Assembly: GCF_019578655.1 (NCBI RefSeq)
Contig: NC_063262.1
Coordinates: 14,887,582-14,951,581 of the forward strand
Direction of reading: 5' to 3'
Source: Ricinus communis
Taxonomy: Eukaryota; Streptophyta; Magnoliopsida; Malpighiales; Euphorbiaceae
DNA: 64,000 bases
The translations under genes and the position numbers were made by a program. Below, one piece after another: positions 28,601 through 36,806 of this stretch (positions are counted from its first letter, which is position 1; each line of letters starts with the position of its first letter). Below the pieces are notes generated by a model that ran no database searches, was not told where the DNA came from, and worked only from the letters and a program-made list of their open reading frames with translations.

Positions 28601-31600
28601 GATATTTATTTTGAGATATAAAATATATAAAAATAATAATAAGAATTTCTATAAAGTTCTTTTATTATAATAATATCTTTTAATTACTATATTTTGAATT
28701 ATATTTTTCATATCAACACAATTCAATATAAATAAATATGATGATCTCACTAGTAAATAGGCCTATAGATAAATAAAATATTTTTTTGATTGATTAACTT
28801 TTAGAAAATTTATAAATATTTATAATATTAAAAAATTTAAAATAATATGAAACCTTATGAAATTTTACAAATAATTTTTTAATCTAACACAGCTTTAGCA
28901 ACTTTCTTATCCCTCCTCATTATAATATCAACGGTAAAGTTCTTAGGATCTTTTATCTTAGGGGTAATTATTATTGGAGAACAACACATGCTATTTCAGA
29001 GACTATAACTTTCTCATTATATCTATATTTCATTTTGTTGGAATTAAGCTCTTGAAGAACTCGGCAAAAGCTGACATATTTCTAATAACATTCAACAAAG
29101 GTAAATTAATGTTAACTTTAGAAAGAATATCAAAGATTTTAGAAAATTGCTTATCCTGTTTGCTTTTTTTCAATCTGTTAGGAAATGAAAAAAGAGGCTT
29201 ATAAGGCTCAGTTACTTTGTAGAACTCAGGTCCTGAAAATGCCTCTTTATCTTTCTTTTTTTAGCCAAAATTGGGCTCTACTCTTCCTTCATTTTATATA
29301 CCTCCATCAGTTATTTCCACATCAACTAGTCCATCTTCTTTTAATGTACCTGCATAAGAAGAATTTTTATGTATTAAAGTTTCAATATTATTATCAAATA
29401 ACTCACTATCCTTTAGAATAGTGATAGCTTTAGCTTGCTCAGGTTGACTTGGAAATTTTATTTTCTTGTTTTCTTGTATAGCTTCAGTAATTTGCTCAAT
29501 TTGAGTTTCCAATCGCTTCATTGAAGCTTCTATGGAATCAGCTTTCTTTTTATTCCTCTCCATTCTATAATGGGTAGCTATCATAAAAGTTTGGAGTGTA
29601 TCCTTCAAGCTTGGTTTTCTTTGAGGAGCTTGTCCTTGATTTTAGAATGAAGAGTTTTGATTCCTTGGAGATTGACGCTCTTGGTTTTGATATTGGAGCT
29701 AATTTTGGTTCCTCAATATCTTTGGTGGGTTGTGGTCATTATTTCTCCAAAAAAAATTTGGATGGTTTCTCCAACCTTGATTATAAGTATTGGAATATGG
29801 ATTATTTCTAAGTTCCCTAGGTTGATAAGATTTCATCAAGTTAACCTGTTTATAATCATTTCCTGCATAACTCTCATAAGATGAACAAATATTAGCATTA
29901 TGACCATAAACACCACATATACCATAAAAATTATTGCTTGGTACATTCTTAGTTGAAGCAAGTATTTTAACTTATTTAATTAATTCAACTATTTGCATAG
30001 CCATCTCATTATTAGACACAACTTCATTCACTCCTACTCTTTTTTTTCTCACACTCTTTTATTGCAAATTGGCTCCTAACATCTCAAAAATATCATAAAC
30101 ATCATTAGTAGTTTTTACTAACATAGCACCCCCAGCTGCATTATCAACCATACATTGATATTATTGGGTTAAACCATCACAGATGATTGATTAGTTGTAG
30201 GAACTGCGTGTCCATGATGTGGGCATTGCAGTAAGAGTGACTTGAAGCGATCTCATGCTTAATGAAAGGATTTATTATCCTTTTGATAAAAATTTGAAAT
30301 TTCAGTCCTTAATTCTTTGGTCTTTTGATGTGAGTAAAGTTTACTCATAAATTTTTAATTTGTTTCATTTCAAGTTCTCAAAGAATTAGGAGGCAAGGTC
30401 ATTAACTAAGCCTTTATCTTTTCTTTTAATGAGTAAGTAAAACATCTCATCCTTAATTGGTCCTCATTTAATCCAGATAAAGGAAAAATATAAACTATAG
30501 TATAAAATTCCATAATAAATGTCAATGCATCTTCACCAGGCATACCATAGAATGAATGAAGCATATTAAAATAAATGTTTTTAAGTTCATAATTTTTAGA
30601 TGCATCACCTAGAACTATGCATGAAGTAGTGTTACCAATTATGGGACGAGCATAATCCTTCATAGCTATTTGCCTTTCAGCAACTATTTATCTTTGGTCA
30701 TTAGCTATTATTTCAATCTCTTCTTCAAATCCTTCTTCTAGCTTTTCTTCAAATTCTTCTTCGCCTCTTAGAAGTACAAACTCACCCTCTACTTCTTGGT
30801 ATTCTTCTACTTTTTTAAAATGTGATCTCAAGTTGTAGGGATTTTGAGTTGATGAATCATCTAATCTTATTTTCCTACTAGGCATATAAAATCGAAGGAA
30901 AAGTTTCAGATTTAAAAACTTAGAAGCAAAATTTAAAGACAAAACAAAAACACATAAATATGTAATACATAAAAATACAAGAAACAAAACTTTGACACTT
31001 AATGAATATAATATTAACACAGTTCCCCAGCAATGACGCCAAAAATTTGATGTGTCTAAGTTAGTATTCGCAAGTGTACGAACTGAATGATAGTACAGGC
31101 AAGTTTACTACGAGTTTGATCTTACAAGGAATTATAGAACATATACTACAAATGCCAACTACCACACAGAAATACTAAAAATAAATCTAAACATTCTAAC
31201 ACAATATTTAAGAATAGCTTAAGGTTTATAAAAGAAATTAAATAAACTAGAAAGTAAAAATGCAAATGGAATGATTAATATAAACTATATGATAAAATAG
31301 TATTTGATCTAGCCTATACTTAGTAATCCCTTTATTTTTTCTTAAGTCCAAATCTAATGAATGAGACGGTGATGTACCTTTTTCCTACATCACTCAAGCT
31401 AATGATGCAACCTATGTTCCGTATACCAACATAGATTAAAATAAAGATGATATTTATAATACTTTTAACCTAAAGATTTTCATAATAAATATTATTATTA
31501 AATTGATATGATGGTCAACTAACAATAATAAATAAAATTAATAAAGTTATAAAAGTAAAGAAATCATTCATTAAACTCATAAATAAATAAGGTTCATACC

Positions 31601-34600
31601 TAAGTAAAAAGCCAAACTAAACACTTAGAAAAACTAGCATGACATATTTAATCCAACGATCATTGAAATTAAATAGAAAGATATTAAATAAAACCGAAAA
31701 TTAAAGCTCCCTCAAAATCCAGAAGTTCTTTAAGATATGAAGATGATTGATCCTCACTCTCAAAGTCTTGAAAAGCTCTTTGATCTTATAAGGAATAATG
31801 CAAAAATAATTAAGTGTGTTTAGAAGATGAACTGTAGAGAATTTGCAAAGAGAAAAATGATAGACAGGTGCAGACTTCCTATTATTTAATTGATCTCCAT
31901 TAATTGTAGAGATTTCTTTTTTAGAGTCATTCTCTAAGTCCAACACTTCTATAGTTATTTTCTTAACTATCATAAATGAAATAAACAACTTAAAAGTAAT
32001 TATCCTTAATTACATTATAACTAATTAATTTTCTCTTGTGGGCCTTGTATTTTTCGGCTAGACTTACAAAATTAGTAGTCTATGCTTCTTAGTTCTAAAC
32101 TTTTGCAGCAACTGTCCAATTTAAGCCGATTTATGTATATTTAGCTCATATTCTCCCTTTGGCTATTAATACGTGAAATTAGACAATAAGACTAAAGTAA
32201 GATAATAAGTACATATTTCAATATATTATATATATAAAATCACAATATATATATATATATATAAAATATGAACCTATCAATCCATATATTAGAAGTGGTG
32301 ATTGTCCTATATTCTTAAGCAACCTCGCATTTAGATCCTCACACATAAAAATCAATAGTATTTGAGCATTACAAGCTATACCATAAAGCAAGTGAACTTA
32401 GTTCTTTGCCTTATAATATTAGACTAGCTTTCTTGTGACATGTCTTTTTTTACCTTTGTAAAATGTCAAGTCTTGTCTTTAATAGGTCATAATTTGTCTA
32501 AAGTAAAAGGTGTTTTTCTTTTAACAATGAGTAAAACTTGTTTAAAGTAATAAAAACTAAATAATTTTTTTAAAAACATAATAAAAATATATCATCTTAA
32601 AACTTTTATATATATTAAACATACAAAAAGTGAATGCAGAAGGCAACAAACAAACAACCATTAAGAAAATCCTCATATTGTCTTCCTTATTTTATTTAAA
32701 AAAAAGACAACAAACAAACTAATTATAATAATAAAAAAAACTCTTTCACACTGGAGTTGCACTAAAAATAAAATAGTTAATACTTGAACCTTCATGTTAA
32801 CTTTTTCTCACCAAATTTTACCTTCATAAACAGGAAATAACTATATAACAAAAATTCATAAGATTATTTCTATAAACTTTAATATATGTGCTATCTCTAA
32901 AATTTTTAAATTAAATTTGAAAATCTAGACACTTATTTTCAACCAAATTCCAATTATTGCACAAGATAAAAAAAAAAGCCAAGAATCATTTCTGCAAATA
33001 AAAATTTAAAAGAAAAAAATTAATCTTCATAAATATAAAAATTAATCAAATATTAACCATATTCATCTTAAAATTAACCAACTATCAACTGAATAAGTAT
33101 AATATATCATTTGTAATAAGCGTAGTAAATAGAAAAATATTTAAAATGATTAAAGAGTGATAAAAAAAATGACGATCACATCCAACATATACTAGTCCAT
33201 AATATACCATTATTTTAATTTAATTCCATTAAATCTTAATCTAAATTAATTTTGATGGGTCCATTATTATTCTAATCAATTCTTTTTAAAAGTAAAAAGA
33301 GGAAAAAATGGTAATAACATTAGTAATACCGAGTTAAAATCTATGCCAATCGGCATTATCTTCATTTTGTTTTCTTTTTGATAAATGAAAAAACTAGCAA
33401 CAAAATCTGTCTTTTGAAATCTGACAACCAAAATGCCTAATGAACCACACCCTAATGTCTCTCTCTAGCCCTAGCCTAGAAAAAATAACAAACACAGAGA
33501 GTATAAATCATAATGAAAACAAAAACAAAAATAATATTTCTCATCTTCTCTTTCTAGTCATTTTTTTTTTTTTACTCTCCCATATTTGACATAAAGCAAA
33601 TTGAGCTAGTAAGAACAAGAAGAAGAAAAGAAGAAACACTTATTCTTTTTCATAAAACAAGAAATAGAAGGGAAAAGGTAGTGATGGAAAAAAGAAAAGA
33701 AAAACAACATTCTTATTTCAATTCAAATAACGAAAGTGAAGATATAAGAAATGTAAATAAATTAAAGTTGGAGTTTTTGTGTCTTGTGATAGTGACTTTT
33801 AAGGAGAGAGAAAAAAGAAAATTATTAAAAATAAATAAAAAAATGTAAAAAAAAATAAAAGACAAAAATGCTTATTTTTAAAAAATGATGTATGTAGTAT
33901 AAAATTTTTTAAATAGACATTACGAATTTATTTATTAAAAAAATTTGAAATTAAAGTTTTTTTTAACTCAATCACAACTGAGGAGGCAAATTAATCTTTT
34001 GTCCATTTAATAGCTGCGACAAGAAATTATTTAATATTATATCTATAAGATTGTCATTCTAGTTCATTTTTACGAAAATTTCATAATGTGGATATGAAAT
34101 CATGATTTGTATATGCTTTCAGAAATCGTGAGATGCAGTTCCACAAGCATATATTTGCAAAGGCCGATGTCATTGTTACCCCAACAACAGGGTACTGATT
34201 TTGCTTGTCCAACATTATGTCTCTGTTCGATAACGCTCTTCTCCTTCTTCTTCTCCTCCTCCTCGTCCTCCTCCTTCTACTTCTTCTTCTTCATTCTTTT
34301 CCAGAAGAAAATTATTAGAAAATAACTAAGAATGTGATTCATACGACAGGGTAACAGCGTATCCAATTCTTAATGATGCCATCAAGACAGGAGAACTTGA
34401 CTACATAAATGGAGGTATGATGTGATCTTTCTTTCGCTAATAAGTTATTCTGATTCAAATTATTTTTGACCCCTCTAAAATTTGAAGAAATTCAAGAGTG
34501 TTGAACAAATGCAAATCCTTTTGAAGAGTCATCCAAAGTTCTTTCTAATCTTAGTAAATTTTGGATATATTGACTAACTTTTTCATTATTTTTCAGCTGC

Positions 34601-35602
34601 ACTGGTTCGATATCAGATAGCAGGCAATTTTCTAGGATTGCCAGCAGTTACAGTTCCTGTAATGCATGATCTACTATTTTCTTTTCTTTAAAAAAATCCT
34701 TTGACATTTATATTTTTATATTTTTATTATATTAACCTAAGTTGTTTTTTTATATTTAGGTCGGATATGACAAAATGGGCTTGCCTATTGGCCTTCAATT
34801 TATAGGGAAACCATGGTCGGAACCTACATTAATTCACATAGCATATGCAATGCAGGTAATATTACCAGGTTTTTGAGGTTTAATTCTTTGTTCTTTTCAT
34901 TGATTCTCTCTACGTGAATTAAATTCTTGGTTTATGTTGAACGTGTATTATATATGATGGTCACAATGATGTAGTCTGAGCTAGACTATAAATATATTTT
35001 CATAATAATATTAACGATAATTTTTAAATTATGTACCGACTAGAGATATATTTAAATTATATATTTTTTTAATTTTTTTAATTATTTTTAAATTCGAGTA
35101 AATCGATAAAGAGAAAAATATTTTCTTTTTCATTTTTTTTTTCAAAACGACATTGGCTGCAGCCCACCTAACCCTTGTATGGTTCCATCTTTATATGTGC
35201 ACATAAATTGATTTAGTAATATCAGTCACTATTTGAATAGGAAAAGAAGTAGAGCAATAAGTTGTATATATGAAAAGAGAAAAAATTTCTCAAATCTATA
35301 TAATTTTTGTATGATTCCAAATTAGAATATAAGAATATAGCTTTTCAAAATCAGCATACTGACAACGTTTTCTACATCTAGAAAAAGAAAATGAGAAAGC
35401 TGATACAACTAATTAAACTTTCAATTTGATTGCTATGCATTAACTTTGTGTTACATGAAAACTTGAAAGTTCCTGATGGAAGTTGAGATCTTTTTAAGTT
35501 TTGGGTATTGCCACTGATATTGAGAATTGTTGGTTTCAGGCTCTACGCATTTCAGATTACAGAAAGCCACAGATATTTTATGATTTGCTGAAGAAGGACT
35601 AA
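2744..35602 (+). CDS. FAAH: Amidase-signature enzyme, fatty acid amide hydrolase-like (17 exons, N-terminus outside window)
   Basis: Spliced gene whose 17 exons join in phase into 516 residues plus stop. The family hydrolyses amides such as N-acylethanolamines with a Ser-cisSer-Lys triad. Counting from the first complete codon here, Lys116 sits in VAIKDEID (exon 3), the cis-Ser in [11 protein letters not shown] (Ser192, exon 5) and the nucleophile in DGGGSVRMP (Ser216, exon 6). The 24-residue Ser-Ser spacing is the one I recall for this family. [18 protein letters not shown] and [19 protein letters not shown] are further hallmarks, and the C-terminus [12 protein letters not shown] is complete. 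Known plant members are about 600-660 residues, so roughly 90-140 N-terminal residues lie upstream. Every junction is GT-AG except intron 6 (GC-AG). Introns 8 (11,080 bp) and 12 (8,699 bp) are swollen by transposons. The sequence looks closest to the Arabidopsis At5g07360-like clade (from memory), so true FAAH activity is inferred. Confidence 0.93.
4334..4375. repeat. (TA)n microsatellite in intron 1
   Basis: About 20 uninterrupted TA units. Shorter TA runs lie at about 5366-5388, 8168-8200 and 10973-10990 in introns 2, 3 and 5. Confidence 0.9.
4924..5053 (+). CDS. Amidase gene exon 2
   Basis: Begins [11 protein letters not shown], directly continuing ...EITPLT from exon 1, and ends ...ESTQRYQK plus one base of the following Gly codon. 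Acceptor AG 4922-4923, donor GT 5054-5055. Confidence 0.9.
6085..6345. repeat. Possible AT-rich inverted repeat in intron 2
   Basis: Two arms rich in TATTTTATTTT / AAAATAAAATA appear complementary around about 6220. A related-looking block occurs in intron 7 (about 11325-11612). Low complexity makes the pairing hard to judge by eye. Confidence 0.35.
6432..6509 (+). CDS. Amidase gene exon 3 (catalytic Lys)
   Basis: Encodes [18 protein letters not shown], containing the general-base lysine of the amidase signature, then CTPYPTT. Acceptor AG 6430-6431, donor GT 6510-6511; split Gly codons at both ends. Confidence 0.95.
8264..8411 (+). CDS. Amidase gene exon 4
   Basis: Encodes [14 protein letters not shown] and [18 protein letters not shown], then [11 protein letters not shown]; the GKTNMHELG block is a family hallmark. 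Acceptor AG 8262-8263, donor GT 8412-8413. Confidence 0.95.
9693..10448. repeat. Long inverted repeat (foldback element) in intron 4
   Basis: The left arm (from AAGATTCAATTTGGCCC, about 9693-9800) recurs inverted at the right end (about 10345-10448, read forward as GGGCCAAATTGAACC... to AATTAAGCC). Both arms carry the same TTTACAGTCA and CAATTTGGCC blocks in the same order. A second inner complementary pair (GGCCAAATTAAACTTTAGTC near 9920 and GGCCAAAGTAGACTTTATAG near 10290) suggests subrepeats within the arms. No ORF. It is transcribed as part of the amidase pre-mRNA. Confidence 0.7.
10849..10961 (+). CDS. Amidase gene exon 5 (cis-Ser motif)
   Basis: Encodes [20 protein letters not shown] and [17 protein letters not shown]: the Gly/Ser-rich amidase signature with the cis-serine. 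Acceptor AG 10847-10848, donor GT 10962-10963. Confidence 0.96.
11053..11128 (+). CDS. Amidase gene exon 6 (nucleophile Ser), followed by a GC donor
   Basis: Encodes [20 protein letters not shown] and then VPHS, with the nucleophilic serine as its first complete codon. The reading frame demands that the exon end at 11128, which makes the donor GC (11129-11130, GG|GCAAG) instead of GT. Acceptor AG 11051-11052. Confidence 0.93.
11228..11299 (+). CDS. Amidase gene exon 7
   Basis: Encodes [20 protein letters not shown] then AFI. Acceptor AG 11226-11227 after a 99-bp GC-AG intron; donor GT 11300-11301. Confidence 0.93.
11325..11612. repeat. Possible AT-rich inverted repeat in intron 7
   Basis: TTTATTTTATTTTATCGAG near the left is matched by complementary AAATAAAG/AAATAGAG and TAGAATAAAATTAAAA blocks on the right. 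It resembles the intron 2 block at 6085-6345. Tentative because of low complexity. Confidence 0.35.
11820..11874 (+). CDS. Amidase gene exon 8
   Basis: Encodes [18 protein letters not shown], with a split Ile codon at its start and phase 0 at its end. Acceptor AG 11818-11819, donor GT 11875-11876. The intron that follows is 11,080 bp long and holds a whole Copia element. Confidence 0.9.
12068..13326 (-). mobile_element. Solo LTR of a Gypsy-type retrotransposon (intron 8)
   Basis: Starts near TGTGCTAAATTAGTACTTG and is collinear with the LTR at 31048-32279. Shared blocks in order are a TAAATCTAATGAATGA motif, a GATGTTCCTTTTTC / GATGTACCTTTTTC block, CTCAAGCTAATG, a TTCATACATGAGC / TTCATACCTAAGT block and CTCCCTCAAAATCC. 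No internal region, primer-binding site or second LTR adjoins it, so it looks like a recombined solo LTR. The right edge is approximate, and it is more diverged than its partner. Strand follows the orientation of the 31 kb copy. Confidence 0.7.
13412..14105 (+). pseudogene. Decayed Copia gag fragment (intron 8)
   Basis: An ATG at 13412 opens [20 protein letters not shown] then [16 protein letters not shown], the start of a plant Copia gag (DUF4219/UBN2 type). In-frame stops and shifts follow, but later stretches still read as gag: [20 protein letters not shown] then [14 protein letters not shown]. No LTR or pol sequence is attached. It is a dead relic in the same orientation as the host gene. 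Confidence 0.75.
14974..15747 (-). repeat. 3' LTR of the intron 8 Copia element
   Basis: 774 bp, TGATGGG...CCCAACA on the + strand; lies downstream of pol in element orientation. Its partner is 19772-20546. Confidence 0.95.
15751..15762 (-). other. Polypurine tract of the Copia element
   Basis: On the minus strand it reads AAAGGGGGAG, a few bases from the 3' LTR; the plus-strand primer of reverse transcription. Confidence 0.8.
15766..19724 (-). pseudogene. Copia gag-pol polyprotein, multiply frameshifted
   Basis: Domains in order on the minus strand: gag from 19724 ([16 protein letters not shown]); a CCHC knuckle near 19052-18999; aspartic protease ([13 protein letters not shown], about 18830); GAG-pre-integrase ([13 protein letters not shown], about 18420); integrase core ([21 protein letters not shown], about 18300-18150, and [11 protein letters not shown], about 17960); reverse transcriptase as one open block 17286-16465 ([27 protein letters not shown]); and RNase H fragments to 15766. 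Lesions include an extra base near 19412, a lost base near 19105, a frame change near 18390, a stop near 18105, and shifts near 17550-17290, 16440 and 16190-16090. The RT block is intact while its surroundings are broken. The family is Copia; I do not assign a lineage. Confidence 0.93.
19757..19768 (-). other. Primer-binding site (initiator tRNA-Met) of the Copia element
   Basis: On the minus strand it reads TGGTATCAGAGC, three bases from the LTR, the usual Copia minus-strand priming site. Confidence 0.93.
19772..20546 (-). repeat. 5' LTR of the intron 8 Copia element
   Basis: 775 bp. In element orientation it would carry the promoter driving transcription leftward, against the host gene. 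It differs from the other LTR at eight sites, all transitions. Confidence 0.95.
20552..21283. other. Intron 8 remainder, no feature recognised
   Basis: AT-rich sequence between the Copia target duplication and the Helitron-like terminus at 21284; no coding similarity seen. Confidence 0.5.
21284..22155 (-). mobile_element. Helitron-like non-autonomous element, inverted relative to the 25.6-28.4 kb array
   Basis: On the minus strand it ends with a hairpin, CCGTGC-TTT-GTACGG, then ATAAATAACTAG followed by T: the CTRR end with 3' hairpin and T target expected of Helitrons. Internally it carries the reverse complement of the array units (ACACATGTCAAAAC, AAGCTTGAATCTCATGTGTC, TTAATTAATAAATTAATAG), and the block appears twice (about 21770-21870 and 21945-22040). 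Its 5' side runs into a long (TA)n tract. No ORF. Confidence 0.65.
22084..22153. repeat. (TA)n microsatellite, about 35 units
   Basis: Longest simple repeat in the window; lies exactly at the 5' edge of the Helitron-like element. Confidence 0.95.
22156..22954. other. Intron 8 distal part, no gene recognised
   Basis: Less AT-extreme than its surroundings, but I see no coding similarity. It ends with the pyrimidine tract and acceptor of amidase exon 9. Confidence 0.5.
22955..23026 (+). CDS. Amidase gene exon 9
   Basis: Encodes [20 protein letters not shown] then RYGE, 24 whole codons. Acceptor AG 22953-22954, donor GT 23027-23028. Confidence 0.9.
23610..23690 (+). CDS. Amidase gene exon 10
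   Basis: Encodes [20 protein letters not shown] then CQKHGWK, 27 whole codons in phase 0. Acceptor AG 23608-23609, donor GT 23691-23692, directly followed by a (TA)n tract. Confidence 0.9.
23701..23764. repeat. (TA)n microsatellite, about 32 units, in intron 10
   Basis: Starts ten bases after the exon 10 donor. The rest of intron 10 (to 25123) holds nothing I recognise apart from a short CTG run near 25088. Confidence 0.95.
25124..25227 (+). CDS. Amidase gene exon 11
   Basis: Encodes [20 protein letters not shown] then [14 protein letters not shown]. Acceptor AG 25122-25123, donor GT 25228-25229; ends with two bases of a Leu codon. Confidence 0.92.
25331..25423 (+). CDS. Amidase gene exon 12
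   Basis: Encodes [20 protein letters not shown] then [10 protein letters not shown]. Acceptor AG 25329-25330, donor GT 25424-25425. The next exon is 8.7 kb away. Confidence 0.92.
   Translation, partial: EYFRVRMGCKGSTLCVRCFHWQRLYKGSKT
25640..28385 (+). mobile_element. Head-to-tail tandem array of four Helitron-like units (intron 12)
   Basis: Four units of about 640-695 bp follow each other with start points near 25650, 26350, 27045 and 27741. Each opens with a TA-rich stretch (TATATATTAATTTTTGAGAC type). Each has the same block near its 5' third (TTTTTGACACATAGGATTCAAGC, then TTCTATTAATTTATT). Each closes with a GCAACGCAC / GTGCAATACAC-type short hairpin, then ACGAYYAAT or ACGACTAGT. The termini resemble Helitron 3' ends; the same unit occurs inverted at 21284-22155. 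No ORF. The units have diverged clearly from one another, so the array is old. Confidence 0.65.
28386..28885. other. Intron 12 segment without recognised features
   Basis: AT-rich, no coding similarity seen. Confidence 0.5.
29294..31020 (-). pseudogene. Gypsy gag pseudogene
   Basis: The segment at 31020-30688 carries an acidic N-terminus ([20 protein letters not shown]). At 30663-30406 it reads [20 protein letters not shown] then [20 protein letters not shown], the conserved gag core of plant Gypsy elements. A degenerate zinc knuckle near 29900 reads [11 protein letters not shown]; the expected preceding Cys is replaced (YGIC). The segment at 29608-29294 gives a coiled-coil-like C-terminal part ([20 protein letters not shown]). 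Frame breaks separate the blocks. Confidence 0.8.
31048..32279 (-). repeat. Gypsy 5' LTR, about 1.23 kb
   Basis: On the + strand it runs from TGATGTGTCTAAG to GAACCTATCA, and the primer-binding site abuts its left edge. It is collinear with the solo LTR at 12068-13326. A (TA)n run at about 32246-32264 lies near its outer edge. Confidence 0.8.
32280..34122. other. Distal part of intron 12, no gene recognised
   Basis: AT-rich with scattered purine runs; nothing coding-like on either strand up to the exon 13 acceptor. Confidence 0.5.
34123..34191 (+). CDS. Amidase gene exon 13
   Basis: Encodes [20 protein letters not shown] then TT, the conserved VIVTPTTG segment. Acceptor AG 34121-34122, donor GT 34192-34193. 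Confidence 0.94.
34226..34302 (+). repeat. CTT/CTC-rich polypyrimidine tract in intron 13
   Basis: Imperfect (CTT)n/(CTC)n run inside the short intron between exons 13 and 14, ahead of the acceptor at 34348-34349. Confidence 0.85.
34350..34414 (+). CDS. Amidase gene exon 14
   Basis: Encodes [20 protein letters not shown] then G. Acceptor AG 34348-34349, donor GT 34415-34416. Confidence 0.94.
34597..34658 (+). CDS. Amidase gene exon 15
   Basis: Encodes [20 protein letters not shown]; ends in phase 0. Acceptor AG 34595-34596, donor GT 34659-34660. Confidence 0.95.
34760..34855 (+). CDS. Amidase gene exon 16
   Basis: Encodes [20 protein letters not shown] then [12 protein letters not shown], 32 whole codons; the GLPIGLQ block is one of the most conserved in the family. 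Acceptor AG 34758-34759, donor GT 34856-34857. Confidence 0.95.
35540..35602 (+). CDS. Amidase gene exon 17 (terminal) with stop
   Basis: Encodes [20 protein letters not shown] followed by TAA at 35600-35602. Acceptor AG 35538-35539. The 3' UTR probably ends before the inverted repeat at 35688; I see no decisive poly(A) signal. Confidence 0.92.
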   Translation, partial: ALRISDYRKPQIFYDLLKKD

Positions 35603-35687
35603 AACACCAAAACAAATTGAGAAGTCCAAATAGGATTTTCGATCCTATCAACTGTTTAGAAAGCATTTTATTGTCTATATAAGAGAG

Positions 35688-36002
35688 GATAAATAATATA
35701 AATAGCCAATGAACTTTTGCATTTAATTTTATTTTAGTCGCAAAACTTAATTTGTTTCATTTCAATCATCCAACTTTTATTTTGGTTACAATATAGTCAC
35801 CCTATTAATAAGAAATTGACGAATGTCACATTTATCTTTTTTAATTACTTTCTTTTAATTGATCGTTTTTGTTACATGTTAGTCTGTTATTTGCGAAATG
35901 ACTAAATTAAAATTAAATAACTGAAACTAAATAAATTAATATTTTATGATTAAAATGAAACGAAAAGTAAAATTTAGTAATTATTTATATTATTATTCCT
36001 CT
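35688..36002. repeat. Short inverted-repeat (MITE-like) element just downstream of the amidase gene
   Basis: The left end (AGGATAAATAATATAAATAG) and right end (complement AGGAATAATAATATAAATAA) match, and the arms share TTTTATTTTAGTC / TTTAATTTAGTC and TTTCATTTCAATCAT blocks. No ORF. Confidence 0.6.
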
Positions 36003-36019
36003 TGTATGACATATCTAAA

Positions 36020-36118
36020 TTGATGTTGATGCATGAATTCATATTTTATATTATGTATGCTGATTATTTAGATATTGATGCATGAATTCATATTTTATGT
36101 TGTGTATGCCGATTAAAT
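36020..36118 (+). repeat. Two-copy tandem duplication of about 50 bp
   Basis: GATGCATGAATTCATATTTT followed by ATRTTRTGTATGCYGATTA occurs twice in direct orientation. Confidence 0.75.
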
Positions 36119-36806
36119 TAAGAAGAGAGTCCTAAACATACTTGTATCACCTAATGCATATTTATAAAATGGAAAGTTACATCAATCCCCAAGGTTTACT
36201 CAAAAAACACTTTGGTTCCTAATTTCTTAAAATTGTATCAATAATCCCTATTGAATATCGTCAAATAACTTGATCATTTCCTTTGTATCTTCTCTTAATG
36301 CTTTAAAAGCATTACAAATTTTATAAATCGATGAATGCTTTAGTCTCTACATTTATAAAATTAGAAAGTTTCCTATGCGATGCCGTAGACATATATAATG
36401 ATTTAGAAATGCATAAATAGTTAATGATATATTTTCTCGCGCAGTACCGTAGATATATATAAAGATTTAATAATGTATAAATAGTCTATATTGTAATTAT
36501 AATACTGGTAAATTTATAGAATTATATAAAGTACGAAAGGTAAATTGTTTGCACATAGTCTGACACAATAAAACATAATTATCATACGAATATAATAATA
36601 TAACTGAAAAATAAGAGTGGTACGTTATCCAGCAATTTGCTAACAACGGCAAGACACACTGTAAAAACAGGTTGACTATTAATAGAAACATTATGCATAG
36701 ATACGTAACAAATTATTATTTATACTTACCAGTCAATATTTAAGTATATTAAGCGAGTAAAAACAAATATATTAAGTCAATTATAATCTTAGATAAATTA
36801 TAATAT
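36119..36806. other. Intergenic stretch, possible Helitron 3' terminal region
   Basis: Two related blocks (GCGATGCCGTAGACATATATA near 36377 and GCGCAGTACCGTAGATATATA near 36440) recur in tandem and look like Helitron subterminal sequence. I could not fix a CTRR end or hairpin with certainty. Confidence 0.35.

Larger units (their letters stand above)
28890..32279 (-). mobile_element. Truncated Gypsy-type retrotransposon (5' LTR plus gag region) in intron 12
   Basis: On the minus strand: LTR 32279-31048, a primer-binding site beginning GGCGTCATTGCTGGGG (about 31022-31040), then gag. Reading decayed frames toward 28890, the sequence continues into the linker before the protease (fragments such as [20 protein letters not shown] and [18 protein letters not shown]). 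Protease, RT, integrase and the 3' LTR are missing. The orientation is opposite to the host gene. Confidence 0.85.
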
